Positions 45,549 to 54,781 of a stretch of 58,258 nt of DNA are shown piece by piece; position 1 is the first letter of the stretch, and every line of letters begins with the position of its first letter. Origin of the DNA: Psychroserpens damuponensis. GTDB lineage: Bacteria > Bacteroidota > Bacteroidia > Flavobacteriales > Flavobacteriaceae. The position numbers and the translations under genes were made by a program. The stretch spans positions 1-58,258 of the forward strand of contig NZ_JXJO01000012.1 in NCBI RefSeq assembly GCF_000826655.1. Direction: 5' to 3'. The notes beneath the pieces were generated by a model that was not told the DNA's origin, did not search any database, and was given only the letters and a program-made list of their open reading frames with translations.

Positions 45549-46064
45549 TTATGCTTCAGTGTTAGTCTCAGGATCCTCCTTGCCTTTATTTAAAATGCTA
45601 GGAAAAATCATAGGCGCTAAGCCCTTAACAGGTTTATAAAGTATAGAATCTTCCAAATCTTCCTCATCAGCAAAAGGTATCGTATTATTCATAGTATCAA
45701 AAACAATAAGAAGTATACTTAATATCAATCCTATTTTAAGTGCTCCAAAAACACCACCTAATAATTTATTTAAAATTCCAAGAGCAGCAAAATCGGCAAG
45801 TTTAGTCAAAGCTTTTCCGGCTAGAGCAATAATTAAAACAATAACCACAAAGGTTACCGCAAAGGCAACAATATTAATGTATTTCTCATCCCAATCAAGT
45901 TTGTTGTCTAAAAATTCAGCCGCATAATTACTAAAGTGAATTGCTCCATAAATACCAGCAACAAGCGCTACTAACGAGGCAACTTCAACAAATAAACCTT
46001 TCATCACACCTCTTATAAGGCCAAAAAGCAAAAGCGCACCCAAAATAATATCAATAATTGCCAT
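45549..46064 (-). CDS. CvpA family membrane protein
   Basis: A 171-residue protein with four hydrophobic helices (about 2-22, 25-45, 60-82 and 96-118), the CvpA/colicin V production family layout (MAIIDIILGALLLFGLIRGVMKGL at the start). Family members are linked with envelope functions and biofilm, and the exact role is unknown. The ATG at 46064 is chosen over 46085, which would add MLKLTSS. The C-terminus is acidic and soluble. It is convergent with the second carbonic anhydrase gene (25-bp gap without a clear terminator) and divergent from the conserved unknown at 46198. Confidence 0.82.
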   Translation of the reverse strand: MAIIDIILGALLLFGLIRGVMKGLFVEVASLVALVAGIYGAIHFSNYAAEFLDNKLDWDEKYINIVAFAVTFVVIVLIIALAGKALTKLADFAALGILNKLLGGVFGALKIGLILSILLIVFDTMNNTIPFADEEDLEDSILYKPVKGLAPMIFPSILNKGKEDPETNTEA

Positions 46065-46143
46065 AGAGGAAGTTAGTTTTAACAAACGTACATAATTTTT
46101 CTCATTTTAAAATAATAACGCAACGCAAGACCTTATAGTTTAT

Positions 46144-46151
46144 TAACTTTG
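46144..46151 (+). promoter_or_regulatory. Candidate Bacteroidetes -7 box
   Basis: TAACTTTG followed by CC matches TAnnTTTGY, 46 nt before the conserved unknown at 46198. A CTTCGGAA octamer (46182-46189) lies between it and the start codon. Confidence 0.45.
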
Positions 46152-46197
46152 CCGATTAACTAATGGAAGAGATTTTTTTAACTTCGGAAATGTAACT

Positions 46198-46554
46198 ATG
46201 GCAAGAGATGAACAATTAAAACAACGTTGGGATTTAGTAGTAGAAAAGTTATCTGCAACATTTTCAGATGGAGATCCTTTAGACTTAGATGCAATCATTT
46301 ACCTAATTGGTGTGCAAGAATTAGGACAGTTAGATCGCAAATTTAAAAAGGATCACAAGCTCGATTTAATGCACATTGCTATTTGTAAATTATTAGCACC
46401 TTATGGATATTACGAATTTGATTATGCAGATGACGATGGTTGGCCTCATTATAAAGTAAAAGAAGAATTGCCACCTCTTAAAGCAGGAGAACAAAGTGTT
46501 TTAATGAAAGATGCTATTGTTAATTATTTTTTAGATTCAGAATTTATTAAATAA
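46198..46554 (+). CDS. Conserved protein of unknown function next to pheS
   Basis: A 118-residue soluble acidic protein (MARDEQLKQRWDLVVEKLSAT start, DYADDDGWPHYKV in the middle). No catalytic motif is recognised. From memory it resembles a short conserved protein found in many Bacteroidetes. It lies 125 bp before pheS and has its own -7 box and an octamer 8 nt before its start codon. The start at 46198 is the only ATG that fits. Confidence 0.65.
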   Translation: MARDEQLKQRWDLVVEKLSATFSDGDPLDLDAIIYLIGVQELGQLDRKFKKDHKLDLMHIAICKLLAPYGYYEFDYADDDGWPHYKVKEELPPLKAGEQSVLMKDAIVNYFLDSEFIK

Positions 46555-46653
46555 CGTAAGTCTACCCTGTATTACTAACATTCAAAGAAGTTTATATTTC
46601 AAATTAAATTATATACCTTCATTAGAGAAGGTGTAATTAATACATAAAATTGT

Positions 46654-46661
46654 TAAATTTG
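46654..46661 (+). promoter_or_regulatory. Candidate -7 box for pheS
   Basis: TAAATTTG followed by CC matches TAnnTTTGY, 18 nt before the pheS start codon. An AAGGAGA directly before the ATG (46672-46678) is one of the few Shine-Dalgarno-like sites here. Confidence 0.5.
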
Positions 46662-46679
46662 CCATTCATTTAAGGAGAC

Positions 46680-47699
46680 ATGATAGACAAGATTAAAGAA
46701 CTCATCGCAGAAGCCGAAGCATTTACAGCCCAATCAAAAGAAGAAGTTGAAACTTTTCGTATAAAATATTTAGGTAAAAAAGGATTACTTAATGATTATT
46801 TTGCTGAGTTTAAAAATGTAGCAAACGAGCAGAAAAAAGAATTTGGTCAAACAATAAACAAACTCAAAAATACTGCCGAAGAAAAAGTAAATGCCTTAAA
46901 GGAAGAACTAGAAAGTAAAGAGGAAGTAAAAGGCGTTTATGGAGATTTGTCTCGTCCAGGAGAACCTATCGAGATTGGCGCACGTCATCCTATATCCATT
47001 GTCAAAAATCAAATTATAGATATCTTTTCTCGTATTGGTTTTAATGTTAGTGAAGGCCCAGAAATTGAAGATGATTGGCATAACTTTACAGCATTAAACT
47101 TGCCAGAGTATCATCCTGCTAGAGATATGCAAGATACCTTCTTCATTCAAACAGATCCAGATATTTTATTGCGTACACACACCAGTTCGGTGCAAGTGCG
47201 TTACATGGAAAATAATAAACCACCAATTCGTACAATTTCACCAGGTAGAGTATTTAGAAACGAAGCAATTTCTGCACGTTCACACTGCTTTTTTCATCAA
47301 GTAGAAGGCCTATACATAGATAAAGATGTAAGCTTTGCAGATTTAAAGCAAACGTTACAATATTTTACTACAGAAATGTTCGGGAAAAGTAAAATTCGTC
47401 TACGTCCATCATACTTTCCGTTTACAGAACCTAGTGCTGAGATTGATGTGTTTTGGGGATTAGAAACAGAAACCGATTATAAAATAACCAAAGGTACAGG
47501 TTGGTTAGAAATAGGTGGCTGTGGTATGGTAGATCCTAACGTATTAGAAAATTGCAAAATTGATCCTACTGAGTATTCAGGATTTGCATTTGGTGTTGGT
47601 ATCGATAGGATAGCAATGCTGTTACATCAAATTGGTGATATACGATTGTTGAGTGAAAACGATGTACGATTCTTAGAACAATTTAAATCTGCTCTTTAG
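46680..47699 (+). CDS. pheS: Phenylalanine-tRNA ligase alpha subunit
   Basis: A 339-residue class II aminoacyl-tRNA synthetase subunit. It starts with the coiled-coil tRNA-binding arm (1-90, EEVETFRIKYLGKKGLLNDY), followed by the catalytic core with HPISIVKNQIIDIFSRIGF (motif 1), RTHTSSVQVRYME, SPGRVFRNEAISARSHCFFHQVEGL (motif 2) and FGVGIDRIAMLLHQIGDIR (motif 3), here named in parts. It charges phenylalanine onto its tRNA together with PheT. PheT is not in the window, which is usual for Bacteroidetes, where the two genes are apart. Confidence 0.95.
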   Translation: MIDKIKELIAEAEAFTAQSKEEVETFRIKYLGKKGLLNDYFAEFKNVANEQKKEFGQTINKLKNTAEEKVNALKEELESKEEVKGVYGDLSRPGEPIEIGARHPISIVKNQIIDIFSRIGFNVSEGPEIEDDWHNFTALNLPEYHPARDMQDTFFIQTDPDILLRTHTSSVQVRYMENNKPPIRTISPGRVFRNEAISARSHCFFHQVEGLYIDKDVSFADLKQTLQYFTTEMFGKSKIRLRPSYFPFTEPSAEIDVFWGLETETDYKITKGTGWLEIGGCGMVDPNVLENCKIDPTEYSGFAFGVGIDRIAMLLHQIGDIRLLSENDVRFLEQFKSAL

Positions 47700-47726
47700 C
47701 ATACATAATTAAATACATACATTTTT

Positions 47727-47758
47727 AAGCCAACTGTTAATAGTTGGCTTTTTTATTT
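47727..47758 (+). terminator. Intrinsic terminator of pheS
   Basis: AAGCCAACT (47728-47736) pairs with AGTTGGCTT (47743-47751) and is followed by a T-run, about 28 bp after the pheS stop. Confidence 0.92.
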
Positions 47759-47805
47759 AACAACACTTTAACTTCGATTGGTTCGGTTTGTTCCGAACTA
47801 AGCTT

Positions 47806-47813
47806 TAAATTTG
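47806..47813 (+). promoter_or_regulatory. Candidate -7 box for the efflux operon
   Basis: TAAATTTG followed by C matches TAnnTTTGY, 57 nt before the regulator start. A TTTG stands 15 nt upstream (47787-47790), slightly short of the usual spacing. Confidence 0.5.
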
Positions 47814-47822
47814 CAGTAGATT

Positions 47823-47839
47823 TAGGTTTTAAAAACCTA
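47823..47839. promoter_or_regulatory. Candidate operator for the GbsR/MarR regulator
   Basis: TAGGTTTT and AAAACCTA form a perfect 8-bp inverted repeat with a single base between the arms, starting about 10 nt after the -7 box. A hairpin with a 1-nt loop cannot form well in RNA, so binding of a dimeric repressor to DNA is the better explanation. Its place at the likely transcription start fits autoregulation of the operon. Confidence 0.6.
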
Positions 47840-47870
47840 GCTCCTAAAATAGAATTAAAATTATTTAATA

Positions 47871-48371
47871 ATGAAAGAAGAAATCTGCAAACAGAAAATG
47901 AGTTTGGTTGAAAAACTAGGTGTTCATTTAGAAAAGAGAGAGCAATTAGCTCCAGTTGCTGCACGTATTTTGGCTTATATCATTTTAACAGGTAAAAAAG
48001 GAACCACATTTGAAGAAATGGTAACAGTATTATGCGCGAGTAAAAGTACAATATCAACACATCTTAATCATTTACAAGATTTAAACAAGATTCAATACTT
48101 CACAAAAACAGGAGATCGTAAAAAATATTTTGTCATTAATAAAGATTCTGTTTTACATCATATTAATGAAATGATTAAAGAATGGGAAGAAGTTGCTAAT
48201 CTTCACAAAGAAATGAAGGCGTATAAAGAAACTATAAACGAGCATATTATAGATGAAGATGAAAAGTTCGATTTAACCTTTCATAATGACTACCTAAAAT
48301 TTGTAAAAGATGCTTCAGTATCAATCGAAACTTTAAAAGAAAACTTAATAAAAAATAAATTCAACCTTTAA
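47871..48371 (+). CDS. GbsR/MarR family transcriptional regulator
   Basis: A 166-residue winged-helix regulator. The HTH part (about 30-95: APVAARILAYIILTG, then TFEEMVTVLCASKSTISTHLNHLQDL and the wing KIQYFTKTGDRKKYFVI) fits GbsR-type MarR relatives, and a C-terminal helical part (100-166) would form the dimer. It is 4 bp before the RND adaptor gene, so it almost surely controls the efflux operon, most likely as a repressor released by a toxic compound. A palindrome 32 bp before its start codon is a likely operator. Confidence 0.88.
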   Translation: MKEEICKQKMSLVEKLGVHLEKREQLAPVAARILAYIILTGKKGTTFEEMVTVLCASKSTISTHLNHLQDLNKIQYFTKTGDRKKYFVINKDSVLHHINEMIKEWEEVANLHKEMKAYKETINEHIIDEDEKFDLTFHNDYLKFVKDASVSIETLKENLIKNKFNL

Positions 48372-48375
48372 AATA

Positions 48376-49515
48376 ATGAAAACAAAAAAAATTATATCAA
48401 TATTAACCATAGCTACTGTCTTTCTAGCCTTAGCCAGCTGTAACGATAATGAAAATGCGCAAGCAGTTACAGCAAATCAGCAACAAGCTTTACCTTTTCC
48501 TGTTGCACAATTGCAAACAAAAACGGTTACTGGTTATACTGAATATCCTACAACTATTGAGGGTAAAGTTAATAGTGATGTAAGAGCAAAAACCTCAGGT
48601 TATATAGAAAAAGTTTACGTTGATGAAGGTCAAAAAGTCCGTAAAGGACAGGTGTTATTTAAATTAGAAACTCAATCGTTAAGTCAGGATGCTGGAGCAG
48701 CCAAAGCTCAAGTAAATGTTGCACAAGTAGAGGTAGATAAATTAATTCCGCTAGTAGAAAAAAACATAATTAGTCCAGTACAATTAGAAACGGCTAAAGC
48801 AAATTTGGCACAAGCCAAAGCTAACTATAGTGGTGTTTCTGCTAATATTGGATATGCAACAATTAAAAGCCCTATAGATGGTTATGTTGGCTCAATTAAT
48901 TTTAGAGAAGGTGCTTTAATTAGCCCAAGTGATGCAACAGCTCTAACTACTGTAAGTGAAATAGATCAAGTGTATGCGTTTTTTAGCTTTAATGAAGCAC
49001 AATATATAGATCATTTACAACGCTCAGAGGGTAAAACAAAAGCAGAACGTATTAAAAACTCGCCAGACTTAACTTTAGTTCTAGCAAATGGAAAAGAATA
49101 TTCAGAAAAAGGACGTATTCAAACCAGTACTGGACAAATTAATCAAAGCACAGGTACAATTCAAATTAGAGCCGCTTTTGATAATCCAAATGAAATTTTA
49201 ACCAACGGTAACAGTGGGAAAATAAAATTCCCAATAGAGTATAAAGATGCCATCGTTGTGCCACAAACTGCAACTTTCGAGCAGCAAGGTAATGTTATGA
49301 TTTACAAATTAGGAGAAAATAATAAAGTTGAAACTTCAATTTTAAAAATTAAAGGTACAGTAGATAATTTATATGTTGTAGATTCTGGTTTAAACACGAG
49401 CGACAAGATTGTAATTTCTGGTATCGGTAAATTAAAAAGCGGAATGGCAATTGCGCCTCAAGACACTTCTTTTGAGGAAGCTATTAAACCAGTTCCAACA
49501 TTATTTAGAAATTAA
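48376..49515 (+). CDS. RND efflux periplasmic adaptor lipoprotein
   Basis: A 379-residue membrane fusion protein of the AcrA/HlyD group. Lipobox LALASC (Cys about 22), barrel-sandwich lipoyl halves (VRAKTSGYIEKVYVDEGQKVRKGQVLF and TIKSPIDGYVGSINFREGALI, in parts), a short alpha-hairpin (AAKAQVNVAQVEVDKLIP), a beta-barrel and the membrane-proximal end. It joins the inner-membrane pump to the outer-membrane channel. The substrate range is not predictable. It lies between the regulator and the permease gene (22 bp gap). Confidence 0.92.
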   Translation: MKTKKIISILTIATVFLALASCNDNENAQAVTANQQQALPFPVAQLQTKTVTGYTEYPTTIEGKVNSDVRAKTSGYIEKVYVDEGQKVRKGQVLFKLETQSLSQDAGAAKAQVNVAQVEVDKLIPLVEKNIISPVQLETAKANLAQAKANYSGVSANIGYATIKSPIDGYVGSINFREGALISPSDATALTTVSEIDQVYAFFSFNEAQYIDHLQRSEGKTKAERIKNSPDLTLVLANGKEYSEKGRIQTSTGQINQSTGTIQIRAAFDNPNEILTNGNSGKIKFPIEYKDAIVVPQTATFEQQGNVMIYKLGENNKVETSILKIKGTVDNLYVVDSGLNTSDKIVISGIGKLKSGMAIAPQDTSFEEAIKPVPTLFRN

Positions 49516-49537
49516 ATAACCACCAAACATATTTATC

Positions 49538-52500
49538 ATGTTAAAAACATTTATTGAAAGACCAGTGCTTTCAACAGTAATCTCTATTATCATAGTTATG
49601 CTAGGTGTAATTAGTATAACTACCTTACCAATAGAAGAATATCCCGATATTGCACCACCAACAATTAAAGTAACAGCAAGTTATACAGGTGCCAATGCAG
49701 AAACCGTTTTAGAGAGTGTAATTGTACCAATTGAGGAGCAAATTAATGGTGTAGAAGGTATGACTTACATTACATCTACAGCATCAAACAATGGGACAGC
49801 CGAAATTACAGTTTATTTTGATCAAGAAACAGATGCAGATATTGCAGCTGTAAACGTTCAAAATCGTGTTGCTAGAGCTACACCATTATTACCTTCAGAG
49901 GTAACCCAGACAGGAGTTGTAACGCAAAAGCAAGAAACAAGTGCATTAATGTTTATTTCAATGTATTCTGAAAGCGAAAATTACGACGCAACATTCATCC
50001 AGAATTACTTAAAAATTAACGTTATACCAGCAATGCAACGTATTAGTGGTGTTGGTGACGTTAGTGTATTTTCACAACAAGATTACGCGATGCGTATTTG
50101 GTTAAATCCCGAAAAATTAGCGTCTTATAATTTAATCCCTTCAGATATTTCTGCAGCTTTAGCTGAACAAAACTTAGAAGCAGCAGCAGGATCTTTAGGT
50201 GAAAATAATGGTGAATCATTTTCATACACTTTAACGTATAGTGGTCGTTTTAAAGACGAAGCACAATACAGTGATATTGTTATTAAAGCTTTAGGGAATG
50301 GAGAGTTCTTACGTTTAAAAGATGTGGCAACTATTGAGTTAGATGCACAATCTTACGCATCGAACGCCATGAGTAAAGGTAATCCAGCGGTATTTATGGG
50401 AATTTTTCAAACTAAAGGATCTAACGCACAAGAAATTATTGAAAACATTAAGTCTACTTTAGACGATGTAAAATCAGATCTCCCTGAAGGTTTAGATCTT
50501 TTTATACCGTATGACACTAGTTTATTCTTAAATGCTTCAATTGATAAAGTAATTACGACTTTATTAGAAGCCTTTTTACTCGTATTCTTAGTAGTATTTA
50601 TCTTCTTACAAGATTTTCGTTCTACTTTAATTCCTGCAATTGCAGTGCCAGTATCTATTATTGGTACCTTCTTTTTCTTGAATGTTTTTGGGTATTCTAT
50701 TAACTTATTGACGCTATTTGCTTTAGTTCTAGCCATTGGTATTGTAGTAGATGATGCCATAGTTGTTGTGGAGGCAGTCCATGCTAAAATGGATGAAGGT
50801 GAACACAACCCGAAAAAGGCTACCATTACTGCTATGAACGAGATTTCTGGTGCTATTATTTCTATTACATTAGTTATGGCAGCAGTATTTATTCCCGTAA
50901 CATTTGTAACTGGTCCAACAGGAGTATTCTATGAGCAATTTGGTGTCACTTTAATTATAGCCATTTTAATTTCGGCTGTAAATGCCTTAACCTTAAGTCC
51001 AGCATTATGTGCTTTATTATTAAAAGAACATAAAAATGATGAAGAATTAAAAGGAAAAGGACCATTAAAACGTTTTTATACATTATTCAACCGTGGATTT
51101 AATGCGACTATTGAAAAGTATGGGAAATCGCTTCAGTTTTTATACAAAAGAAAATTTGTTTCAGTATTACTATTAATCATAGCGGTAGTTGGAATTTACT
51201 GGGCTTCAACTACAACTCCTACAGGTTTTGTGCCAAATGAAGATAGAGGAATTGTGTTTGCTAATATTGAATTACCGCCTGGAGCTTCATTAGATAGAAC
51301 AGATGCTGTAGCAAGAAAATTATATGCTCAAATTGAAAACATCGAAGGTATTGAAGCTGTAAACTTTATTAAAGGTAGGAGTTTAATAAGTGGTGCAGGT
51401 AGTAACTTTGGTTTCGGTATTATAAAACTTAAAAATTGGGATGAGCGTGAAGATGCTTCACTTTCCGCAGAAGCGATAACAGGAAAATTATTTGGTGTAG
51501 CAGCAGGAATACCTGATGCTAACATTATATTCTTTTCACCTCCAAGTATACGTGGTTTTGGTAACTCAGCAGGTTTTGAAATTAATTTGTTAGACAAATT
51601 TGGTGGCGAGTTTACAGATTTAGATCAAGCTAATAAAGATTTCTCTATGGCTTTAATGAGTCATCCAGAAATTAAATACGCGACATCATCTTTTAGTACT
51701 AGCTATCCACAGTATGAAATGGAGGTTAACGTGCCATTAGCTAAAGAAAAAGGTGTGTCTGTAAGTAGTATATTTTCAACCTTACAAGGTTATATTGGTG
51801 GAATTTATGCTTCGGATTTTTCTAGATTTGGAAAACAATTTAGAGTATACATTCAAGCGTTGCCAGAAGATAGAGCAGATAAAGATGCTTTAAATAGTAT
51901 GTATGTACGTACAGATTCTGGTGAGATGACACCAATTACACAGTTTGTGACCTTAGAGCGTGTGTATGGACCACAATCGGTAACGCGTTTTAACTTATTT
52001 AATTCTACAATGATTTCTGGTGCTACAAACGAAGGTTTTAGTACAGGTGATGCCATTAGAGTTATTGAGGAAGAAGTCGCTAAGCTACCAAGTAATTATA
52101 CGGTTGCATATTCAGGTTTAACACGAGAAGAGGTTAATGCAGGCAATCAAACGACGTTTATATTTATACTTAGTATTCTGTTTGTATACTTTTTATTAAG
52201 TGCACAATACGAAAGTTACTTATTACCATTTGCTGTAATATTCTCATTACCATTTGGTGTCTTTGGAGCTTATATATCGACTAAATTTTTAGGCTTAGAA
52301 AACAATATATACTTTCAAATTGCCTTAATCATGCTTATAGGTCTGTTGGCTAAAAATGCCATACTTATTGTCGAATTTGCTTTGGCCAGACGCCAAAATG
52401 GTGAAAGTATTGTAGATGCAGCAATAGATGGCGCTAAATCACGCTTGCGTCCAATTTTAATGACCTCGTTCGCTTTTATTTTAGGATTAATGCCTCTAGC

Positions 52501-52675
52501 GTTAGCTTCAGGTGTTGGTTCAGAAGGAAACAACTCAATTGGTTCTGGAGCAGTAGGAGGAATGTTAATTGGTACTATTCTAGGAGTATTTGTAATTCCT
52601 ATCTTATTTATATTATTCCAATGGTTACAAGAAAAAGTTTCGGGTAAACCAGCAGTACAAACTATTGAAGATTAA
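49538..52675 (+). CDS. RND (HAE-1/AcrB type) efflux permease
   Basis: A 1045-residue inner-membrane proton-driven exporter with the full 12-helix RND layout. It starts MLKTFIERPVLSTVISIIIVMLG (first helix) and shows the IGIVVDDAIVVVEAV segment in TM4 with the paired Asp needed for proton relay, FVPNEDRGI after TM7, and IGLLAKNAILIVEFA (TM10, with Lys) and GAVGGMLIGTILGVFVIP at the end. Two large periplasmic loops carry the docking domains. It is of the hydrophobe/amphiphile type rather than the metal type. Operon with adaptor and channel. Confidence 0.94.
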   Translation: MLKTFIERPVLSTVISIIIVMLGVISITTLPIEEYPDIAPPTIKVTASYTGANAETVLESVIVPIEEQINGVEGMTYITSTASNNGTAEITVYFDQETDADIAAVNVQNRVARATPLLPSEVTQTGVVTQKQETSALMFISMYSESENYDATFIQNYLKINVIPAMQRISGVGDVSVFSQQDYAMRIWLNPEKLASYNLIPSDISAALAEQNLEAAAGSLGENNGESFSYTLTYSGRFKDEAQYSDIVIKALGNGEFLRLKDVATIELDAQSYASNAMSKGNPAVFMGIFQTKGSNAQEIIENIKSTLDDVKSDLPEGLDLFIPYDTSLFLNASIDKVITTLLEAFLLVFLVVFIFLQDFRSTLIPAIAVPVSIIGTFFFLNVFGYSINLLTLFALVLAIGIVVDDAIVVVEAVHAKMDEGEHNPKKATITAMNEISGAIISITLVMAAVFIPVTFVTGPTGVFYEQFGVTLIIAILISAVNALTLSPALCALLLKEHKNDEELKGKGPLKRFYTLFNRGFNATIEKYGKSLQFLYKRKFVSVLLLIIAVVGIYWASTTTPTGFVPNEDRGIVFANIELPPGASLDRTDAVARKLYAQIENIEGIEAVNFIKGRSLISGAGSNFGFGIIKLKNWDEREDASLSAEAITGKLFGVAAGIPDANIIFFSPPSIRGFGNSAGFEINLLDKFGGEFTDLDQANKDFSMALMSHPEIKYATSSFSTSYPQYEMEVNVPLAKEKGVSVSSIFSTLQGYIGGIYASDFSRFGKQFRVYIQALPEDRADKDALNSMYVRTDSGEMTPITQFVTLERVYGPQSVTRFNLFNSTMISGATNEGFSTGDAIRVIEEEVAKLPSNYTVAYSGLTREEVNAGNQTTFIFILSILFVYFLLSAQYESYLLPFAVIFSLPFGVFGAYISTKFLGLENNIYFQIALIMLIGLLAKNAILIVEFALARRQNGESIVDAAIDGAKSRLRPILMTSFAFILGLMPLALASGVGSEGNNSIGSGAVGGMLIGTILGVFVIPILFILFQWLQEKVSGKPAVQTIED

Positions 52676-52679
52676 AACA

Positions 52680-54101
52680 ATGAAATCAATAATAAAACAT
52701 AGAAACTTTAGTAAAGGCGCATTAATACTAGTTGTTGCATTAACACTACAAAGTTGTTTCGTAGCGCAAGATTATGCAAGACCAGATTTTGATGCTGAAA
52801 CACAAGCACTTTATAGAACCGATAATTTACCTACAGACAGTGTATCTATTGCAGATGTGTCCTGGAAAAATTTATTTAAAGACCAATATCTTCAACAATA
52901 TATAGAAGAAGGTCTTCAAAATAATATGGATGTACGTATTGCTATACAACAAATGGTAGCAGCAGAAGCTTATGCAAAACAAGGTAAAGCAGGTTATTTA
53001 CCGTCAGTTGATCTTGGTGCAGGTGTCACTCACCAAGAACTATCTAAAAACACACAATTTGGTGCTTTTTTAACCGATAGATCTACAGATCAATTTGATT
53101 TAACTGCAAATTTATCATGGGAAGCAGATATTTGGGGTAAAATAAGAAGTAATAAACGTGCAACACAAGCTGCTTATTTGCAAAGTGTAGCAGGTCATCA
53201 AGCTGTAAAAACACAGTTAATTTCTAGTATTGCAAATACCTATTACAATTTATTAGCCTTAGATGCTCAATTAGAAGTGACTAAGCAAACTATTGTGACT
53301 AGAAAAAGTAGTGTAGAGACCATAACATCGTTAAAAGATGCAGGTCAAGTGACTCAAGTTGCAGTAGATCAAAATATAGCTCAATACAATAACGCAAAAG
53401 CTTTGCAAGTTGACATTGAAACTGCAATTTTTAAAACTGAAAATACACTAAGTATTTTATTAGGAAAGTCACCTCAACAGTTTGAAAGAAGCAGTCTAGA
53501 TACTCAAAATATTACACAAGATATTACAATTGGTGTGCCAGCAAAATTATTAAGTAATAGACCAGATGTTATGGCGGCCGAGTATAATTTAATCCAATCT
53601 TTTGAATTAACTAATGTGGCTAAAAGCAACTTATATCCTTCATTAACATTAACAGCCTCTGGTGGTCTTCAAAGTTTAGAACTCGATAATCTATTTAATG
53701 CCAACTCTTTGTTCGCAAATATTATTGGTGGTATTACACAGCCCCTTTTTAATCAGAGAAAACTAAAAACACAAAGAGAAGTTACAATAGCTCAACAGGA
53801 ACAATCTTTACTAGAGTTTAAAAAAACCATGTTAGTAGCAGGTAGTGAGGTGTCAAATGCTATGTTTTCTTATGAATCTGAAACTAAAAAATTTGAATTC
53901 AGAAAGAATGAAGTTGAAGCTTTACGTCAAGCTGAAAGTAACTCTGAAGTCTTGCTAAAAAACGGGTACGCAAATTATTTAGACTTATTAACGGCTAGAG
54001 AAAGCGCATTAAACGCAGAGCTTAATGTAATTGATAGTAAACTTCAACAATTAGTAACTATTGTAGATTTGTACGAAGCGCTTGGTGGAGGCTGGAGATA
54101 A
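52680..54101 (+). CDS. Outer-membrane efflux channel (TolC/NodT family lipoprotein)
   Basis: A 473-residue outer-membrane factor. Lipobox LQSC near residue 25 after an N-terminal helix, then two OMF repeats (FKDQYLQQYIEEGLQNNMDVRIAIQQM, ANLSWEADIWGKIRSNKRA, and the second repeat LLSNRPDVMAAEYNL to GGITQPLFNQRKLKTQ, in parts). It forms the trimeric barrel and periplasmic tunnel for the RND pump. The ATG at 52680 is chosen over an in-frame TTG at 52665, which lies inside the permease gene. It starts 4 bp after the permease stop. Confidence 0.92.
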   Translation: MKSIIKHRNFSKGALILVVALTLQSCFVAQDYARPDFDAETQALYRTDNLPTDSVSIADVSWKNLFKDQYLQQYIEEGLQNNMDVRIAIQQMVAAEAYAKQGKAGYLPSVDLGAGVTHQELSKNTQFGAFLTDRSTDQFDLTANLSWEADIWGKIRSNKRATQAAYLQSVAGHQAVKTQLISSIANTYYNLLALDAQLEVTKQTIVTRKSSVETITSLKDAGQVTQVAVDQNIAQYNNAKALQVDIETAIFKTENTLSILLGKSPQQFERSSLDTQNITQDITIGVPAKLLSNRPDVMAAEYNLIQSFELTNVAKSNLYPSLTLTASGGLQSLELDNLFNANSLFANIIGGITQPLFNQRKLKTQREVTIAQQEQSLLEFKKTMLVAGSEVSNAMFSYESETKKFEFRKNEVEALRQAESNSEVLLKNGYANYLDLLTARESALNAELNVIDSKLQQLVTIVDLYEALGGGWR

Positions 54102-54135
54102 TTTACTATTCTAATAATTTATTTTAAAAAAAAAT

Positions 54136-54696
54136 ATGAAACAATTTGTAAAACATACTATAGAAAGTGCTCCAGAGGAAGCCAAAACAAACTTAGAATA
54201 CGGACAAAAAAAATATGGCATGTTGCCAAACCTTTTTAGATATATGTCTGGAGCTCCTGCAGCACTAGATGCCTATATTAACTTATCTAAAATATTTGGA
54301 GACACAAGTTTCACTGTGGGTGAACAGCACTTAATAATGTTAGCAGTAAGTGTAGTAAATAATTGCGATTATTGTACAGCAGCACATACACGAGCGTCTA
54401 AAGCAAATGGTATGTCATCTACTATTTTAAATGCAGTTAGAAAAGGTAAAACAGTACCAGACGCACGATTAAATGCTTTAGTAGAGATAACTCAAAAAAT
54501 TACTGTAACTCGTGGTAATATTGAGGCTATTGATTTAGTTTCATTTTATGATCAAGGGTTTTCTCCGGAAAATGTAATGGAACTTATTGTAGGCATTTCA
54601 ATAAAGACAATTAGTAATTACATAAATCATATAACAGAGAATATCATTAATGATGAGTTGCAACCTTTTGCAGTTGGAAAAGACATTGAAGATTAA
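54136..54696 (+). CDS. Carboxymuconolactone decarboxylase / AhpD-like protein
   Basis: A 186-residue protein of the AhpD/CMD fold. The redox-active CxxC with following His is visible in NNCDYCTAAHT (about residues 75-85), and FGDTSFTVGEQHLIMLAVSVV precedes it. AhpD-type proteins reduce peroxiredoxin partners or act as small peroxidases or hydrolases. It starts 34 bp after the channel gene and has the operon's only terminator after it, so it is co-transcribed with the efflux system. It may detoxify what the pump does not remove, which is inferred. Confidence 0.85.
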   Translation: MKQFVKHTIESAPEEAKTNLEYGQKKYGMLPNLFRYMSGAPAALDAYINLSKIFGDTSFTVGEQHLIMLAVSVVNNCDYCTAAHTRASKANGMSSTILNAVRKGKTVPDARLNALVEITQKITVTRGNIEAIDLVSFYDQGFSPENVMELIVGISIKTISNYINHITENIINDELQPFAVGKDIED

Positions 54697-54718
54697 ATAT
54701 TGAGTAATAGCAATAACC

Positions 54719-54754
54719 AAAAAGCAGATTTTAGTGATAGAATCTGCTTTTCTA
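54719..54754 (+). terminator. Intrinsic terminator of the efflux operon
   Basis: AAAAGCAGATT pairs with AATCTGCTTTT (54720-54752) and leaves a T-rich tail, about 25 bp after the AhpD-like gene. Confidence 0.9.
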
Positions 54755-54761
54755 CTTTAAA

Positions 54762-54769
54762 TAGATTTG
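54762..54769 (+). promoter_or_regulatory. Candidate -7 box
   Basis: TAGATTTG matches TAnnTTTG, 12 nt before the start of the conserved unknown at 54782. An overlapping second match (TATTTTTG) lies at 54770-54777, which is too close to the start to be used for a leadered message. Confidence 0.35.
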
Positions 54770-54781
54770 TATTTTTGAAAC

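Noticed and set aside
50407-50826. Minus-strand frame of 139 codons in the RND permease gene
   Set aside because: Shadow of the conserved TM4 region of the permease, without any domain of its own.
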